Below, piece by piece: positions 11,697-21,821 of a stretch of DNA of 64,000 nucleotides (position 1 is its first letter; each line of letters starts with the position of its first letter). A program made the translations under genes and the position numbers. Under the pieces are notes generated by a model. It saw only the letters and a list, made by a program, of their open reading frames with translations. It searched no databases and was not told the origin of the DNA. The DNA comes from Chalciporus piperatus. Taxonomy: Eukaryota; Basidiomycota; Agaricomycetes; Boletales; Boletaceae. The stretch is from NCBI GenBank assembly GCA_038093975.1, contig JBBPTG010000016.1:186001-250000 (forward strand), in the 5' to 3' direction.

Positions 11697-13113
11697 TCAC
11701 GACCGATCCGGCAGAATTGCACGAAGAGGAGGTTGCTTCTCGAGGTAAGCGGCATTCTTCATCATAAAGCTATACTCGCTACCATCCCCCTAGGTCAAAC
11801 GTATTGTTATCGAACGCCGAACGAGGAAACGAAGTACTCACAATCATATTCATGGGGAAACCAAGGTCGAATGGAATAACGCTCTCCAGATACTGGATTT
11901 GTTCTGGGCTGAGGGCGATCTCCAATGCCTCAAGGTTGGCCTCCAACTGTTCGACCTTGCGCCCTCCAATAATCGGGAACACATAAGGCGTCTTCTGCAT
12001 GATGTATGCAATCGCAACCGAAGTGATCTGCTTCGCACCGACATCTTTCGCCACTTTCTCTAGCGCTGCGCTCATGGTCTTCTCGTTTTCGTTTCGCTCC
12101 CAATCTGGAGTGTAAATAGTTCGGCCCTTCTCACCTGATTGACGGCGGCGCTCTTCTTCCTCGTCGGTGCGGAGCTTTCCGCCTGCCAGCACTCCCCATG
12201 GAGCCAAGGCCATACCTAGGGTTGTCCGTGAACCAACGAGCAGCGACCCTGAAGATTGGGACATACCTTGAGCTTTGCACATGGGAATGATGTCTCGTTC
12301 AAAAGAGCGCTCCATAATATTCCAGAGACCCTGGTAAATTACGAAGGGCGTCTTTCCATGGTCACGAGCGTACTGATTTGCCTGGGACACCACCCATGCA
12401 GGTGTATCGGAAATACCCTGGAAATTAGAGGGTTCAATCGGTGAAACTGGACATTGCGAAAAGTGCCAGGAACGTACCAGGTAGAGAACCTTTCCTTGTT
12501 GGACAAGGATATGAAGGCCGTTCATCATCTCCTCGATGGAAGTCTGCCAATCCCACCAGTGGACATACAAAATGTCTATGTAGGTCGTTCTGAGCTTCTT
12601 CAGGCTATCTTCTACGCTGATATGCATGGACTTGACGCTGCCTCCCGTGAATGCTATTTTTTGCTTTATGTCAGGCTCATTGCGCACGTAGCACGAGGCA
12701 TACTAAAAAGTGAGCACGAGCACAGTGCTAGGCAACGAACGAGGAGGACGAACCTTGGTCGCAATGATCAGTTGATCTCTGATTCCACGTTGTTCGGCCC
12801 ATTCACCGATGAACCTTTCTGAAGTCTGATCCTGGCTGCAACAGGAGTTAGGTAAATATATAACTATCCATGCGCAAGATACTCACTAGTTGTTCGCTGT
12901 GTCAATGAAATTTCCGCCCGCTTCATAGAAGGTGTCCAGCAACTTGAAGGAGGACTCTTTATCCATGCTCCCCATGAATTGTCCCCATTTGTCTCCGATG
13001 CTCATCGCACCGAGTTGGATGGGGGAAACATGAACCGAGGCATAAGGTGCCAAGGCTCGATATCGAGCAAGACGAGAAGTAGGCTTCTCAGCTGGGGCCA
13101 AAAGAGTTGACAT
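11697..13113 (-). CDS. Aldo/keto reductase 1, aryl-alcohol dehydrogenase type
   Basis: NADPH-dependent reductase of the fungal aryl-alcohol dehydrogenase/norsolorinic-acid-reductase group, expected to interconvert aldehydes and alcohols in the cytosol. The start at 13113 opens [20 protein letters not shown]. The catalytic tetrad is visible: Asp in NFIDTANN, Tyr where the next exon completes NNYQ, Lys in the ATK that ends the second exon, and His in LYVHWWDW. Later blocks are [18 protein letters not shown] and [16 protein letters not shown]. The last intron begins at GTGAGTACTTCG and ends GACCTAG. Removing it joins FPMNMI to GDGSEYSFMM and gives a C-terminus PPLRAILPDRS with stop at 11697. It is a close paralogue of the gene at 42587. 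The protein is about as long as expected and shows no frame break. Confidence 0.92.
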
Positions 13114-13377
13114 CTTGGTCGTGGTGGTTGGATGAAAGTCGCGACACTGTACATACTACACAGGGGTTACTGTAGGAACGAGATGTGCATCATGCATTAC
13201 GTTTTACAATATCCAATTCCGCACAGCTCAACAAGAAATGTGGGCGAAAAGAAGAAAAAAAAGGAAGGCACACGCTAGCGACGGCCAGATCAAGTGGTGT
13301 CCATAATGTAACCAGTCCAAGAGTGTTCCACCAGTACACTCAAGCAACATGCATTGCTCCATCACGAGAGACTCGAC

Positions 13378-15139
13378 TTAGTTGGTTTCCGCATCAGTGT
13401 AAGGGGTCGTGGCAAGTCCAACTTGAGCGTTACCGGTGTCGAAGATACTGTAGAACCGCTGAAGCCATACAAATCCGTCTGTCGTCACGTTATGTTGTTG
13501 TAAGCCAGAAACGTGCATCCAAGTTTACTTATAAGCGACGTACTGATAAAGTCCAGACCGGAACCACTCGGGGATCCAAGATCAGAAACGACCAAATAAA
13601 TCTGGTTCGGCTGGCCTCCCAGAACGCTGTTAAGAGCTCGGGGCCAAATTTGGGCGTTGGCCGTGAGTTCGTAGGTAATCTGTCGCCGGAGAGATCCACC
13701 AGTTAGTTACTCAGGGAACTCTGTAAGCGCAACACGCAAAACTTACACCACCAATGTTGAAATACAAGTTCTGGAGGTTCGTGTACTGTGCCTCGGTGAT
13801 TGTGAGCAAACCAGTCGTCCTATTTCTTCAGTACCCGTCATGCTGTCGTGGTGCAACTAGTCACTGATCCATGGCGCGCCCCGTTGCTCGCTGGTAGGCC
13901 TGGAAGGCATCCGTGGCAAGGAGGAGAAGAGTGGTACCAGTGTCAACGATACCGGCTGTAGTGTTTAGGAGGGTCGTGTTGGTCCCATAAGTAACTGACT
14001 GGTCGATTCCCCAGTACTATGCCATAGGCCCATTATGAGAACTTGAATGCTGATCGGCACAACCCAGTTCGAACGACTTACGTTCGATGCGGGAGAAGTG
14101 GTCGTGATTGGGACAAAGTTGATTTCACCCGTGTACCTAATTCGCAGACTTCTCAGGAGGACACCAGGGAGGACTTTCAGAGAACTCACTTCGTGTCGTC
14201 AGTGCCTCCAAACGTGAGCTCGCCGTTCATGACACCCGTAGTCGATGATGGCTCGTAGAAGATGCCCAGAGAGTCAGATGAGATCAGACCTTGCGAGTAA
14301 AGGTTGTCCGACACTGTTGGCACCTCCGTGGTGTTCGAAACAGTGCCATGAGTAAGGTCGACTGGGCCAACTCTGTTAGTTGCGAATCAATGCGCCATTG
14401 AATAGTAAGTAGCGCTGGTATACTCGCCCAAAAATACCATCTACATCGTCGAAGCCTTGGGCAGATGAAGCGACACCGATAGATTGGTTCTGAATTACGA
14501 GACTGGAATTCAACGTGACTGTATCGGTATCTGCAAGATTGAAGAGCATTAGTCCGATTCCTGCAAAGAACGATAGAATACCAACATTCTTCTCCTGACA
14601 TAGTCCCGGAGCCATAGCTGACGTTCTATATTCGAATTAAGTTTCCTACGCAAACAAACGGACAACAAGCAGACGTACAATTGTGTTCCCAGTGTCTTGG
14701 CTAGTGTTCGTTGGGTTGTATGGCGAATTCGCATGAACTACCTATAGCAACGTGAGCTCCCCAAGCCCTCAAACCAACCCGGGCTTCCATAAAACCTACC
14801 AGTATCAATCAGAAGGGTGTATTGACTTGGTGGGTTCCCAACGCCAACGTTCATCGTATATGTGACCCCTGAATCTGTCACGTCGATGCTATCAGCAGCA
14901 GCGCTCCCACCGGCACCCGTTCTAGGCACAGATGCTCTATCGGTAGCGCCACCCGTCTTGTGATAATGGTGAGGACGTCTGCGGCTGTACGCCTCTACGA
15001 AGGGACGAGGTCCATGGGGCGAAATGCCCGCGAGGAACTTGGCAGCACGCGCACGGTCACGTTGGAGAATTTCCTTCGCACCAGCGGCTGCGCGGAGACG
15101 CGTCGCAAAGGGAATGGATGAGATGACGACTCTGGACAT
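13378..15139 (-). CDS. A1 aspartic protease (polyporopepsin type), frame apparently broken
   Basis: Pepsin-family protease of the basidiomycete polyporopepsin group. Clear family blocks are VTYTMNVGVGNPPSQYTLLI, QSIGVASSAQGFDDVDGIFG, VGPVDLTHGT, NGELTFGG, the second active-site exon near 13940, YELTANAQIWP and RFYSIFDTGNAQVGLATTPY, with stop at 13378. Two oddities stand out. The start at 15139 follows a TATA box but shows no signal peptide, although the family is normally secreted. At the first active site, the exon ends in phase 1 at DTG, while the next exon, fixed by ANSPYNPTNTSQDTGNTI, is in phase 0. The residues expected between DTGSS and AN (usually NTWVG) are missing, so the frame does not connect. 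One intron (donor near 14437) uses a GC-AG pair. The gene is either inactivated or mis-assembled at that point. Confidence 0.8.
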
Positions 15140-15206
15140 GACTGACTTTCCAGGGAAACAAGTGACGGACGATGGGGGAGATTCTTTGTCTGCAAAAAAG
15201 AGAGGC

Positions 15207-15213
15207 TTTTATA
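15207..15213 (-). promoter_or_regulatory. TATA box of the aspartic protease gene
   Basis: TATAAAA on the minus strand within CTCTATAAAAGCC, about 70 bp upstream of the ATG at 15139. This spacing fits a TATA-directed start giving a leader of roughly 40 nt and argues against an upstream signal-peptide exon. Confidence 0.65.
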
Positions 15214-16050
15214 GAGTAAAAAGGCGCAGCAAAACTGAGTCAGGCTTGCTGGTGCCATTAGCCAGTCGTATGACAGACAATGGGGCGGAGACAGGACAGC
15301 CTGAGATGACCCCGTCCTCGGTTCTAGCAGCAACCCATGTCAAGGAGGAAGGGAGGCAGCCTTAGAATGGAAGCCGATACGGTTGTGAACTCCACCAACA
15401 GTGGGAAGCCAGAACAAGCGACGATCAATGAATTGCTCGGCTCGAGAGGATCGCCCAAAGTTGCAATACGCACACAACCCCTCAGAGGAAAGGCACCCGT
15501 AAAGGGCGTGGCTAGGCATCGTAGCGGTCCGCCATCGCTGAGAGTCACGGCATGATCGAGGTTCGCGTGATCGGAGTACCGTGGTTCAGAGCAATAGTGA
15601 ACAAGACCGCGAACTCTGCGGCGTAGCCTCGGAAACGAGTAGGATGCGAGGAGCTGGTGACAGAACTCGAAAGTGGGGATAGTTTTCTGTCCGACGAAGG
15701 ATGAACGGGTCATTTAGATGGTTGCTTGCCAAAGACATCCCGATTGGATCCCTTCGGACTTGCAATCAGCAGGATCGTGTGCTCGTTCTCACAACACAGG
15801 ACTAGGCGATAGAAGCATGCGATAGTGTGCTTGAAGGACAAAAACGTCCGGTCAAGTGATAAAGGTTCCGGATGGATCGCACTTCCTTGAACCGTGGAAA
15901 CCGACAGAACAGCCAAGGTCAATTGACTCACCAGCATCAAAAGATAAGCTGCGGCAAAGTGCGAACTTGATGGGGGGTAAATGCGGGATGAAAGCAACCA
16001 ATATGGGTATGTTGAATGAATCAGAACACTGTCGATAACGATTAACTGAT
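15214..16050. other. Intergenic, no gene recognised
   Basis: Lies between the aspartic protease promoter and the thioesterase stop. A 129-codon minus-strand open frame (15324-15713) and a 114-codon frame (15710-16054) exist, but neither resembles a known family and neither shows clear splice-linked continuation. Confidence 0.4.
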
Positions 16051-17210
16051 TCAAAGTTTCGCAGAATCTCTAGTTCCCTGCCGTCTGTTCACCTCTGTGG
16101 GTAGCATCAACGCCATCTGGTCAGCAACCGCAATGCAGTACTGATCATCCCTCCATCCCCTCGTGACATCTCCTTGGCCGAGTTCAGAAGGTGCTGTCCA
16201 AACCTCTACTCTCGCGTTGTGGCGTCCTTCCGGTTCGGTTTGGAAACGAGATTCGCTGAACACGCCCAGCGTGCGATTTGAATGTTTGTCAGACGATGGT
16301 ATCCTGGCTTTAAACTCGACTGTCATGGTAATGGTGGGGAACCAACTATTAGGGTATTAATTCAGTCAGTATACTGCCTCCACTTGCGAGGACACTCACC
16401 CTCTCTTCCCTACTGAGCTACCTGGTTCGCTGTGGGGAATAAGATTCGGCAAATTGACGCAGGAGTCACAAAAGAATGGAATTGCGGAAGTTACGATCTT
16501 GTCATCCTCGTGAGTTAGCTGACTCCAAGCGCCCCACTCGACCCCCCCTCCTCCGACTGATTCACTGGTCGTCCTCAGCGGGTGGCTTGGGTCCTTATTA
16601 TGGCTGAGCAAGACGCCATCCACAACCATCTGTAACTCCATATGTCTCGCCCATGACGGTTTGACTGCATCACGGGTCACTGTACTCGGGTGCGAATACA
16701 ATGGCACACGCCGTGCGTAAGGAGATGGGGGGGCCAATATCCTGCCGGATTGCGAGGGAGAGAGATCGCCAAAGATGAGGTGGGCAGTTATTTTGACGTT
16801 TCCCTGGAGGTGGATGTTATGTTGGTTTAGTCCAATAAAGGTGAGACACCGACCTTCTGCACCAGTTCTGCAAGAATGTTGGTGAATGTCTTGCCGGATT
16901 TCAGTACCTTCACTCGGACTTCGCCGACGCCAGCGTTGGTTGCCCGGAGGTAGTGTGCGCTTACGTGGATGGGGTCTGCATGGTTGGATCCAGCCTGCTC
17001 CTGAATGCAAGCTTCGACGATAGTGCCTAACGAATAACCTTTGGGAATTTCCGTAAGAGTGGATAGAACAATGTAAATAAGTTTGGTCCTACCTCCTTGC
17101 GGAACACTGCCAATGGCCCAGCTGCGGTCAAGCTCACAAAGGTAATGGGAGAAGCCGTCGTTTCCTCTAGATTGAAACGTGACGCGGAGGGCTAGTGCTA
17201 GCGGAGGCAT
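16051..17210 (-). CDS. TesB-like acyl-CoA thioesterase (double hotdog)
   Basis: Predicted thioesterase that hydrolyses acyl-CoA esters. The preferred start is 17210 (MPPLALALRVTF), which matches the family's usual beginning. An in-frame ATG at 17237 would add nine residues but is flush against a repeat. The N-terminal hotdog reads YLCELDRSWAIGSVPQGG, then after an intron YSLGTIVEACIQEQAG, DPIHVSAHYLRATNAGVGEV and KSGKTFTNILAELVQ. A central exon carries NVKITAHLIFGDLSPSQSG. The last exon has the second hotdog with TMTVEFKARIPS and RHNARVEVW and ends GTRDSAKL at 16051, the usual type of C-terminus for the fungal family. All exons are in frame. The whole region immediately upstream is a repeat, so the promoter must lie inside it or has been lost. 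Confidence 0.85.
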
Positions 17211-17237
17211 TGGCAGCAGGAGCGGAACAGCCTGCAT

Positions 17238-18017
17238 GCTTTGTTGGCATGGGGCACGAGCGGTTGGCGGGCGGCGCTGAGTCAGCGTGCCCCATGGGGC
17301 ACGGTGGCTGTGCGCCCGCCTCGTCGGGCGTTGGAGGTGGATTTGGGAGGCGGGAGGCGGCGGCGAGCGACGGATTGGGTCGTGATGACGTCGGCGGGAT
17401 GGACGGGACGTGTGGGAGGTGCCTGGGCACGTAAGCGAGCCAGGATGAGGGGAAGGGGACGACGCGAGCGCTCGACTTTAGCGAGCGTGCCCCATGACTG
17501 GATTTTCATCCAGTTTTGCATGGGGCACGCTCGAGCGGGCGGAAAATGTTCCCATCCGCCAAAACCAGCGTGCCCCATGAGGGAACTAAACGGCCAGTCT
17601 CTCATGTGGGGCACGATGGGGCACGCGGCATCACGTAGACGAGTAGAAAAATTAATTGAGCGCGTACGGAAGCGGGGGGAGTTACCATAACGAGGCAAGA
17701 GCGCGTCGCGCTCCCTGAGGACCCTGCACTGGGTGTATGCGACCTCGGGAATGACCTGGGGGTGAGATCGACAGCTAGGAATGAAAATAATTCTATTTTT
17801 CGCGCTTTTCTCGATTTTACTGACTACATTTCGCTCCGAAAACGATCGGAGGAGGTGGGGGGACATCCAAACTGAGGGACTCGCGCAAACTCGACGGGAA
17901 CGCTACGCGACGACGCGTCGCGTACGCCCAGGCGCGCGCTCGGTTGCCGACTTCCGCCGAAAAAGGAAATTCCGTTTTCGGCGCGAGTTCGTGCCCCACT
18001 GCGATCTAAAGGTTGCT
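17238..18017 (+). repeat. 780-bp inverted-repeat element, intact copy (arm 1)
   Basis: Matches 21503-18901 in reverse orientation once the 1.8-kb insertion there is removed; the two parts are exactly 430 and 354 bp in both copies (sharing GTAC). The ends carry TGGGGCACGA-type inverted repeats: near 17250, and the complement near 18000. At least nine copies of GTGCCCCA/TGGGGCAC lie inside, mostly in the first 390 bp, including the perfect palindrome CGTGCCCCATGGGGCACG at 17286-17303. Long open frames on both strands are side effects of GC-rich composition. It looks like a non-autonomous DNA transposon. Confidence 0.85.
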
Positions 18018-18028
18018 CAACGTTATCA

Positions 18029-18489
18029 ATTCAACGGCCCTCCGGGCAACCCTGGACCCGCCGCCAGACTCGCAGTTCAACATGCCCTCGGTGCAACTGT
18101 AACAATGAATGGGGCCATGGGGGGCATCTAAATTTTGTCACATTCACATTTTATTGTTCGCCAGGTCTCTGGCAGGCTGGAATCATCAAAGTAATTACTG
18201 TAATTACTATGATGCTGAACACAGCAGTGGTAGTACCTATGTCAGATCACACAGACAAAATCACGAAGGGCAACTCATTGACGGTCAGGATACGGAGCAA
18301 ACAGTGAGATGAAGGCAACAACAGTCCTAGTCAACACGATGGAGGGAGAGGAGAGCTGTGGAGCAACAAGAATACAAGCTTTGAAAAAGGGGTTTCGTCG
18401 CTGACAAAGACGGTAATCCGGACCGACATCCCATCAGTGGACGCACAATTTTGAAAGTGAGACCTGGACCACTTTCGGGTCCAGGAATT
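18029..18489. repeat. 461-bp dispersed repeat, copy B
   Basis: Inverted, nearly identical copy of 11204-11664. It begins 11 bp after the end of arm 1 of the 780-bp element and lies in the spacer between the two inverted arms. Confidence 0.85.
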
Positions 18490-18900
18490 TGGCTATTCAA
18501 TCGACCCAATGCTATGGAGAATTCGAATGGCTTGACCCATCGAGATGTGCATCATCATCGGCATCCTCAGGCTCCTATCAGCGTTCTGTCATCCTCAGCT
18601 TTGTCCAATTGACGCTCATTTCCATGTCTCACGCTCAAATTCCGCCATCAGCCAACAAAGCAACATCAATTTGATTCAGTTGACGTGCTTCCGAGATATC
18701 TCAAATGTGTCGGCCATCACCGCTCTTATACTTACTATTTGCTCACCCAGTGACGCAGCAAGTACGTCGACAATGCAATCCCTGCAATTTGAAACAAGCA
18801 TGGATATATATACGTTGTTGCGCTGGGATGCGCTCACCCAGGGGCCAGGGCCCCGGGACCCGTTACCCGGCAAGTACCGGTTTGACCAGCGCAACACAAA
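18490..18900. other. Unique spacer between repeat copies
   Basis: About 410 bp separating repeat copy B from arm 2. It contains no recognisable gene. A GC-rich self-complementary stretch (GGGGCCAGGGCCCCGGGACCC) lies near 18841-18862. Confidence 0.4.
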
Positions 18901-19254
18901 AGCAACCTTTAGATTGCAGTGGGGCACGAACTCGCGCCGAAAACGGAATTTCCTTTTTCGGCGGAAGTCGGCAACCGAGCGCGCGCCTGGGCGTACGCGA
19001 CGCGTCGTCGCGTAGCGTTCCCGTCGGGTTTGCGCGAGTCCCTCAGTTTGGATGTCCCCCCACCTCCTCCGATCGTTTTCGGAGCGAAATGTAGTCAGTA
19101 AAATCGAGAAAAGCGCGAAAAATAGAATTATTTTCATTCCTAGCTGTCGATCTCACCCCCAGGTCATTCCCGAGGTCGCATACACCCAGTGCAGGGTCCT
19201 CAGGGAGCGCGACACGCTCTTGCCTCGTTATGGTAACTCCCCCCGCTTCCGTAC
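18901..19254 (-). repeat. 780-bp inverted-repeat element, arm 2, distal part
   Basis: Reverse-complement match of 17664-18017, equal in length (354 bp), ending at a GTAC tetranucleotide where a nested element is inserted. Confidence 0.85.
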
Positions 19255-21073
19255 ATCAGGAAAAGGTCACCTGTCTGAGGCGACTGCATGCAGTTGCTGC
19301 AGTCGGACAGACACCATCAGATACTAACTGCCCACAGCTATGTCTATTTCTGCACCCAGACCGATCTACTGCTGACAGTCGCTGGCAGTCGTACTGACAG
19401 TCACGGTCAATTGGTACACTATCCATTGCATACCGTACATACGCAACCTCTCATCACAAACAGATTGAATTTAACATACTTATTGCTCCGTCCTTCTCAA
19501 CGATCTCCATCGGTCCCTGATTGGTTTCGACACCCTTTTGCGGTCTCGAGACCTCCTGCTCAATTTCTTCGAGGATCTGTCTCGCCGCCTGGTTCGGTTT
19601 CCACGACATCGGGATTGCTCGACACGATCGTCTCGAGCCGCAACTCGCAGTCGGCATCGGGGCGGCCGCTCGTTTCGAGACTCCACTCTTTGACGACCGT
19701 TCCTGTACCCTCAATTCCCTCGAATCGGATGGCGACATCCTCGACTTCGTTGGATCGCCTCGTCGCATCCTCAGATTCGTAGACTGGCGCTGGAAAACGC
19801 GCGACTGGATCGATGGATGCATTGATGTCCTTCACGAGGGGTGGAACAAACAATTTCGGTACGCGTGGTATCACGGGTCCACCGCACACGTGCGAGCCTC
19901 GACCGAGGAGAATCTGAACCACATCTCAAAGCTGCACCGGATATCGTTGTCACGGGTGGTGGGGTCCTCGGAGTCATGTTCATGGCATCCGAGAGTGGTG
20001 GACGTAGGTGCGGTGTGAGCTTGTGAGTCGGGAGGAACCCGTGTGTGGACTTCGCTGGGGACACAAGGGGACCGCCTTGCGTCGAGAATCGCCTTTGAAG
20101 GGCTTGTTTGCATGGTCTCACAAGAGTGAGACCAGGGCTCCGAGTACGAAATGGCAGTGCTTGCTATGGACACAATGCTCGTCCTATACGAACACGCAAG
20201 GGAAGCGGTCGACCGGCTCCTGGGGAGCTTTACGATGCAGGAATCTGGTGCAGCGTTGAACGAACAGCCGACGCGAGACGTGGGTGAAGGGATCGCGAAA
20301 TCGTCTGGGAGTCCAGGTGTCTCGTTCAATGGAAATAGCGAGTACGCGATCGACGTTGATGGATTGTTCGTCCCTGTTTGACTGGAATTTAGAAGCGTAC
20401 TCGTCATCGCAGGTCCAAACGTATCAGCGAGTTGACAAATCCGACCGAGTACCGAGGTTACAAACACCTTGAGGCCGAAGTTAGACATACGAGGCCTATC
20501 GAGCTTGGCCATCTCGGAGCCGGGGAGAATCTCCGTGAGCAATTGGACCTTTGACGACCGTTTTGTGCAAGACGGAGAGTTATCCACGAACGTTCTGGGA
20601 TATCGCGCGACACGGCGACCTTGTTAACTCGCTCCGCCGCCTCTGCATCCTGGTCTGGCGGTTTCGGGATTTGTCAGGCATTTGCGATCGACTCCGCTCA
20701 TCGTTGTTGCTTGTAATCGGTCCCTCGTCGCGTTTCGGGAGTCGTTCAAGACACATTATGTGGTGAGGTGCAAAGGCAAAGCAATGACAAAGTCTTGCGA
20801 AAATTTTACTTATGGCAGGAATTGGTAGTCATATATTCATGATCACTACTCTACTAATAATATCTTGTAGCGTAGCGGCTAATGTGCACATTGTGTATTT
20901 TTGGCCAGCGGGGCTGTCGTGTGTTCGACTCTCAGCTTGAACACAAAATTTATGTCATTTTCTCTGTAGCTGACTTACTGTCACGACCTGCATACAGTCC
21001 CTCGACTGCCTGGCAGTTCCCTACAGTGTCACAGTTGGGACAGTGGCTCACAGTGGCTCGACCTTTTCCTGAT
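19255..21073. mobile_element. Nested 1.82-kb TIR transposon
   Basis: Inserted in arm 2 of the 780-bp element. It is bounded by perfect 14-bp inverted repeats, ATCAGGAAAAGGTC (19255-19268) and its complement (21060-21073), and flanked by GTAC on both sides. Arm 1 keeps the uninterrupted site with a single GTAC at 17664-17667. Because GTAC contains TA, the duplication could be read as 2 bp (TA, with TIR starting CATCAGG) or 4 bp (GTAC). No transposase was recognised. Several overlapping frames exist, the longest a 238-codon minus-strand frame at 19871-20587. A minus-strand acidic segment around 19480-19920 looks like decayed coding sequence split over two frames. Near the 3' end are pol III-like boxes. 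Confidence 0.85.
20868..20931 (+). other. Possible tRNA-derived pol III A and B boxes
   Basis: TAGCGTAGCGGC at 20868-20879 resembles an A box and GTGTTCGACTC at 20921-20931 resembles a B box, at roughly tRNA-like spacing. The T stem does not pair well and no acceptor stem is evident, so this is not a functional tRNA gene; it may be a decayed SINE or tRNA fragment inside the nested element. Confidence 0.3.
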
Positions 21074-21503
21074 GTACGCGCTCAATTAATTTTTCTACTC
21101 GTCTACGTGATGCCGCGTGCCCCATCGTGCCCCACATGAGAGACTGGCCGTTTAGTTCCCTCATGGGGCACGCTGGTTTTGGCGGATGGGAACATTTTCC
21201 GCCCGCTCGAGCGTGCCCCATGCAAAACTGGATGAAAATCCAGTCATGGGGCACGCTCGCTAAAGTCGAGCGCTCGCGTCGTCCCCTTCCCCTCATCCTG
21301 GCTCGCTTACGTGCCCAGGCACCTCCCACACGTCCCGTCCATCCCGCCGACGTCATCACGACCCAATCCGTCGCTCGCCGCCGCCTCCCGCCTCCCAAAT
21401 CCACCTCCAACGCCCGACGAGGCGGGCGCACAGCCACCGTGCCCCATGGGGCACGCTGACTCAGCGCCGCCCGCCAACCGCTCGTGCCCCATGCCAACAA
21501 AGC
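21074..21503 (-). repeat. 780-bp inverted-repeat element, arm 2, proximal part
   Basis: Reverse-complement match of 17238-17667, exactly 430 bp, starting with the second GTAC of the insertion duplication. It carries the same set of CGTGCCCCATG motifs. Confidence 0.85.
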
Positions 21504-21821
21504 CAGATGAGGTAGGGGTGCGGAGTCCTCGTGGTCGGTGTGACCGGCGTGACTGCTACGCGTTTTTCACACGGGATCTACGCGTTGTTTACATGTGTTT
21601 ATGCAGTGTTCGAAATAATGAACCAGGGGTTGTCACTGTCAGTTCTGATATTCGGCGTTGGGTGAAGAAGCAGCGGGTGACCAGCTCGCTCTCAAGTGCA
21701 CCGTCAAGACTCGCCTCTAAATATTCTCGATCCATCTTCTCAACTGTACTTGTATCACAATTCTCATTCCAATCTAATATCAACCGAGACACCGACACCG
21801 ACGACGACAACAACGAACACC
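21504..21821. other. Upstream region of the protein kinase gene
   Basis: About 320 bp between the repeat island and the kinase ATG. No gene was seen. CT-rich and ACCGACAC-type repeats directly before the ATG are typical of a fungal 5' leader. Confidence 0.4.

Noticed and set aside
17241..17866. Overlapping 149-194-codon frames in the 780-bp repeat
   Set aside because: Both strands are open, the frames recur in the inverted copy, and the translations consist of repeats of the GTGCCCCATG motif; no family resemblance.
19871..20587. 238-codon minus-strand frame in the nested element as a transposase
   Set aside because: No catalytic motif or recognisable domain; Ser/Thr/Pro-rich composition looks like an out-of-frame reading. 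Kept only as unidentified.
20868..20945. Functional tRNA gene
   Set aside because: Box-like motifs only; T-stem pairs poorly and no acceptor stem could be drawn.
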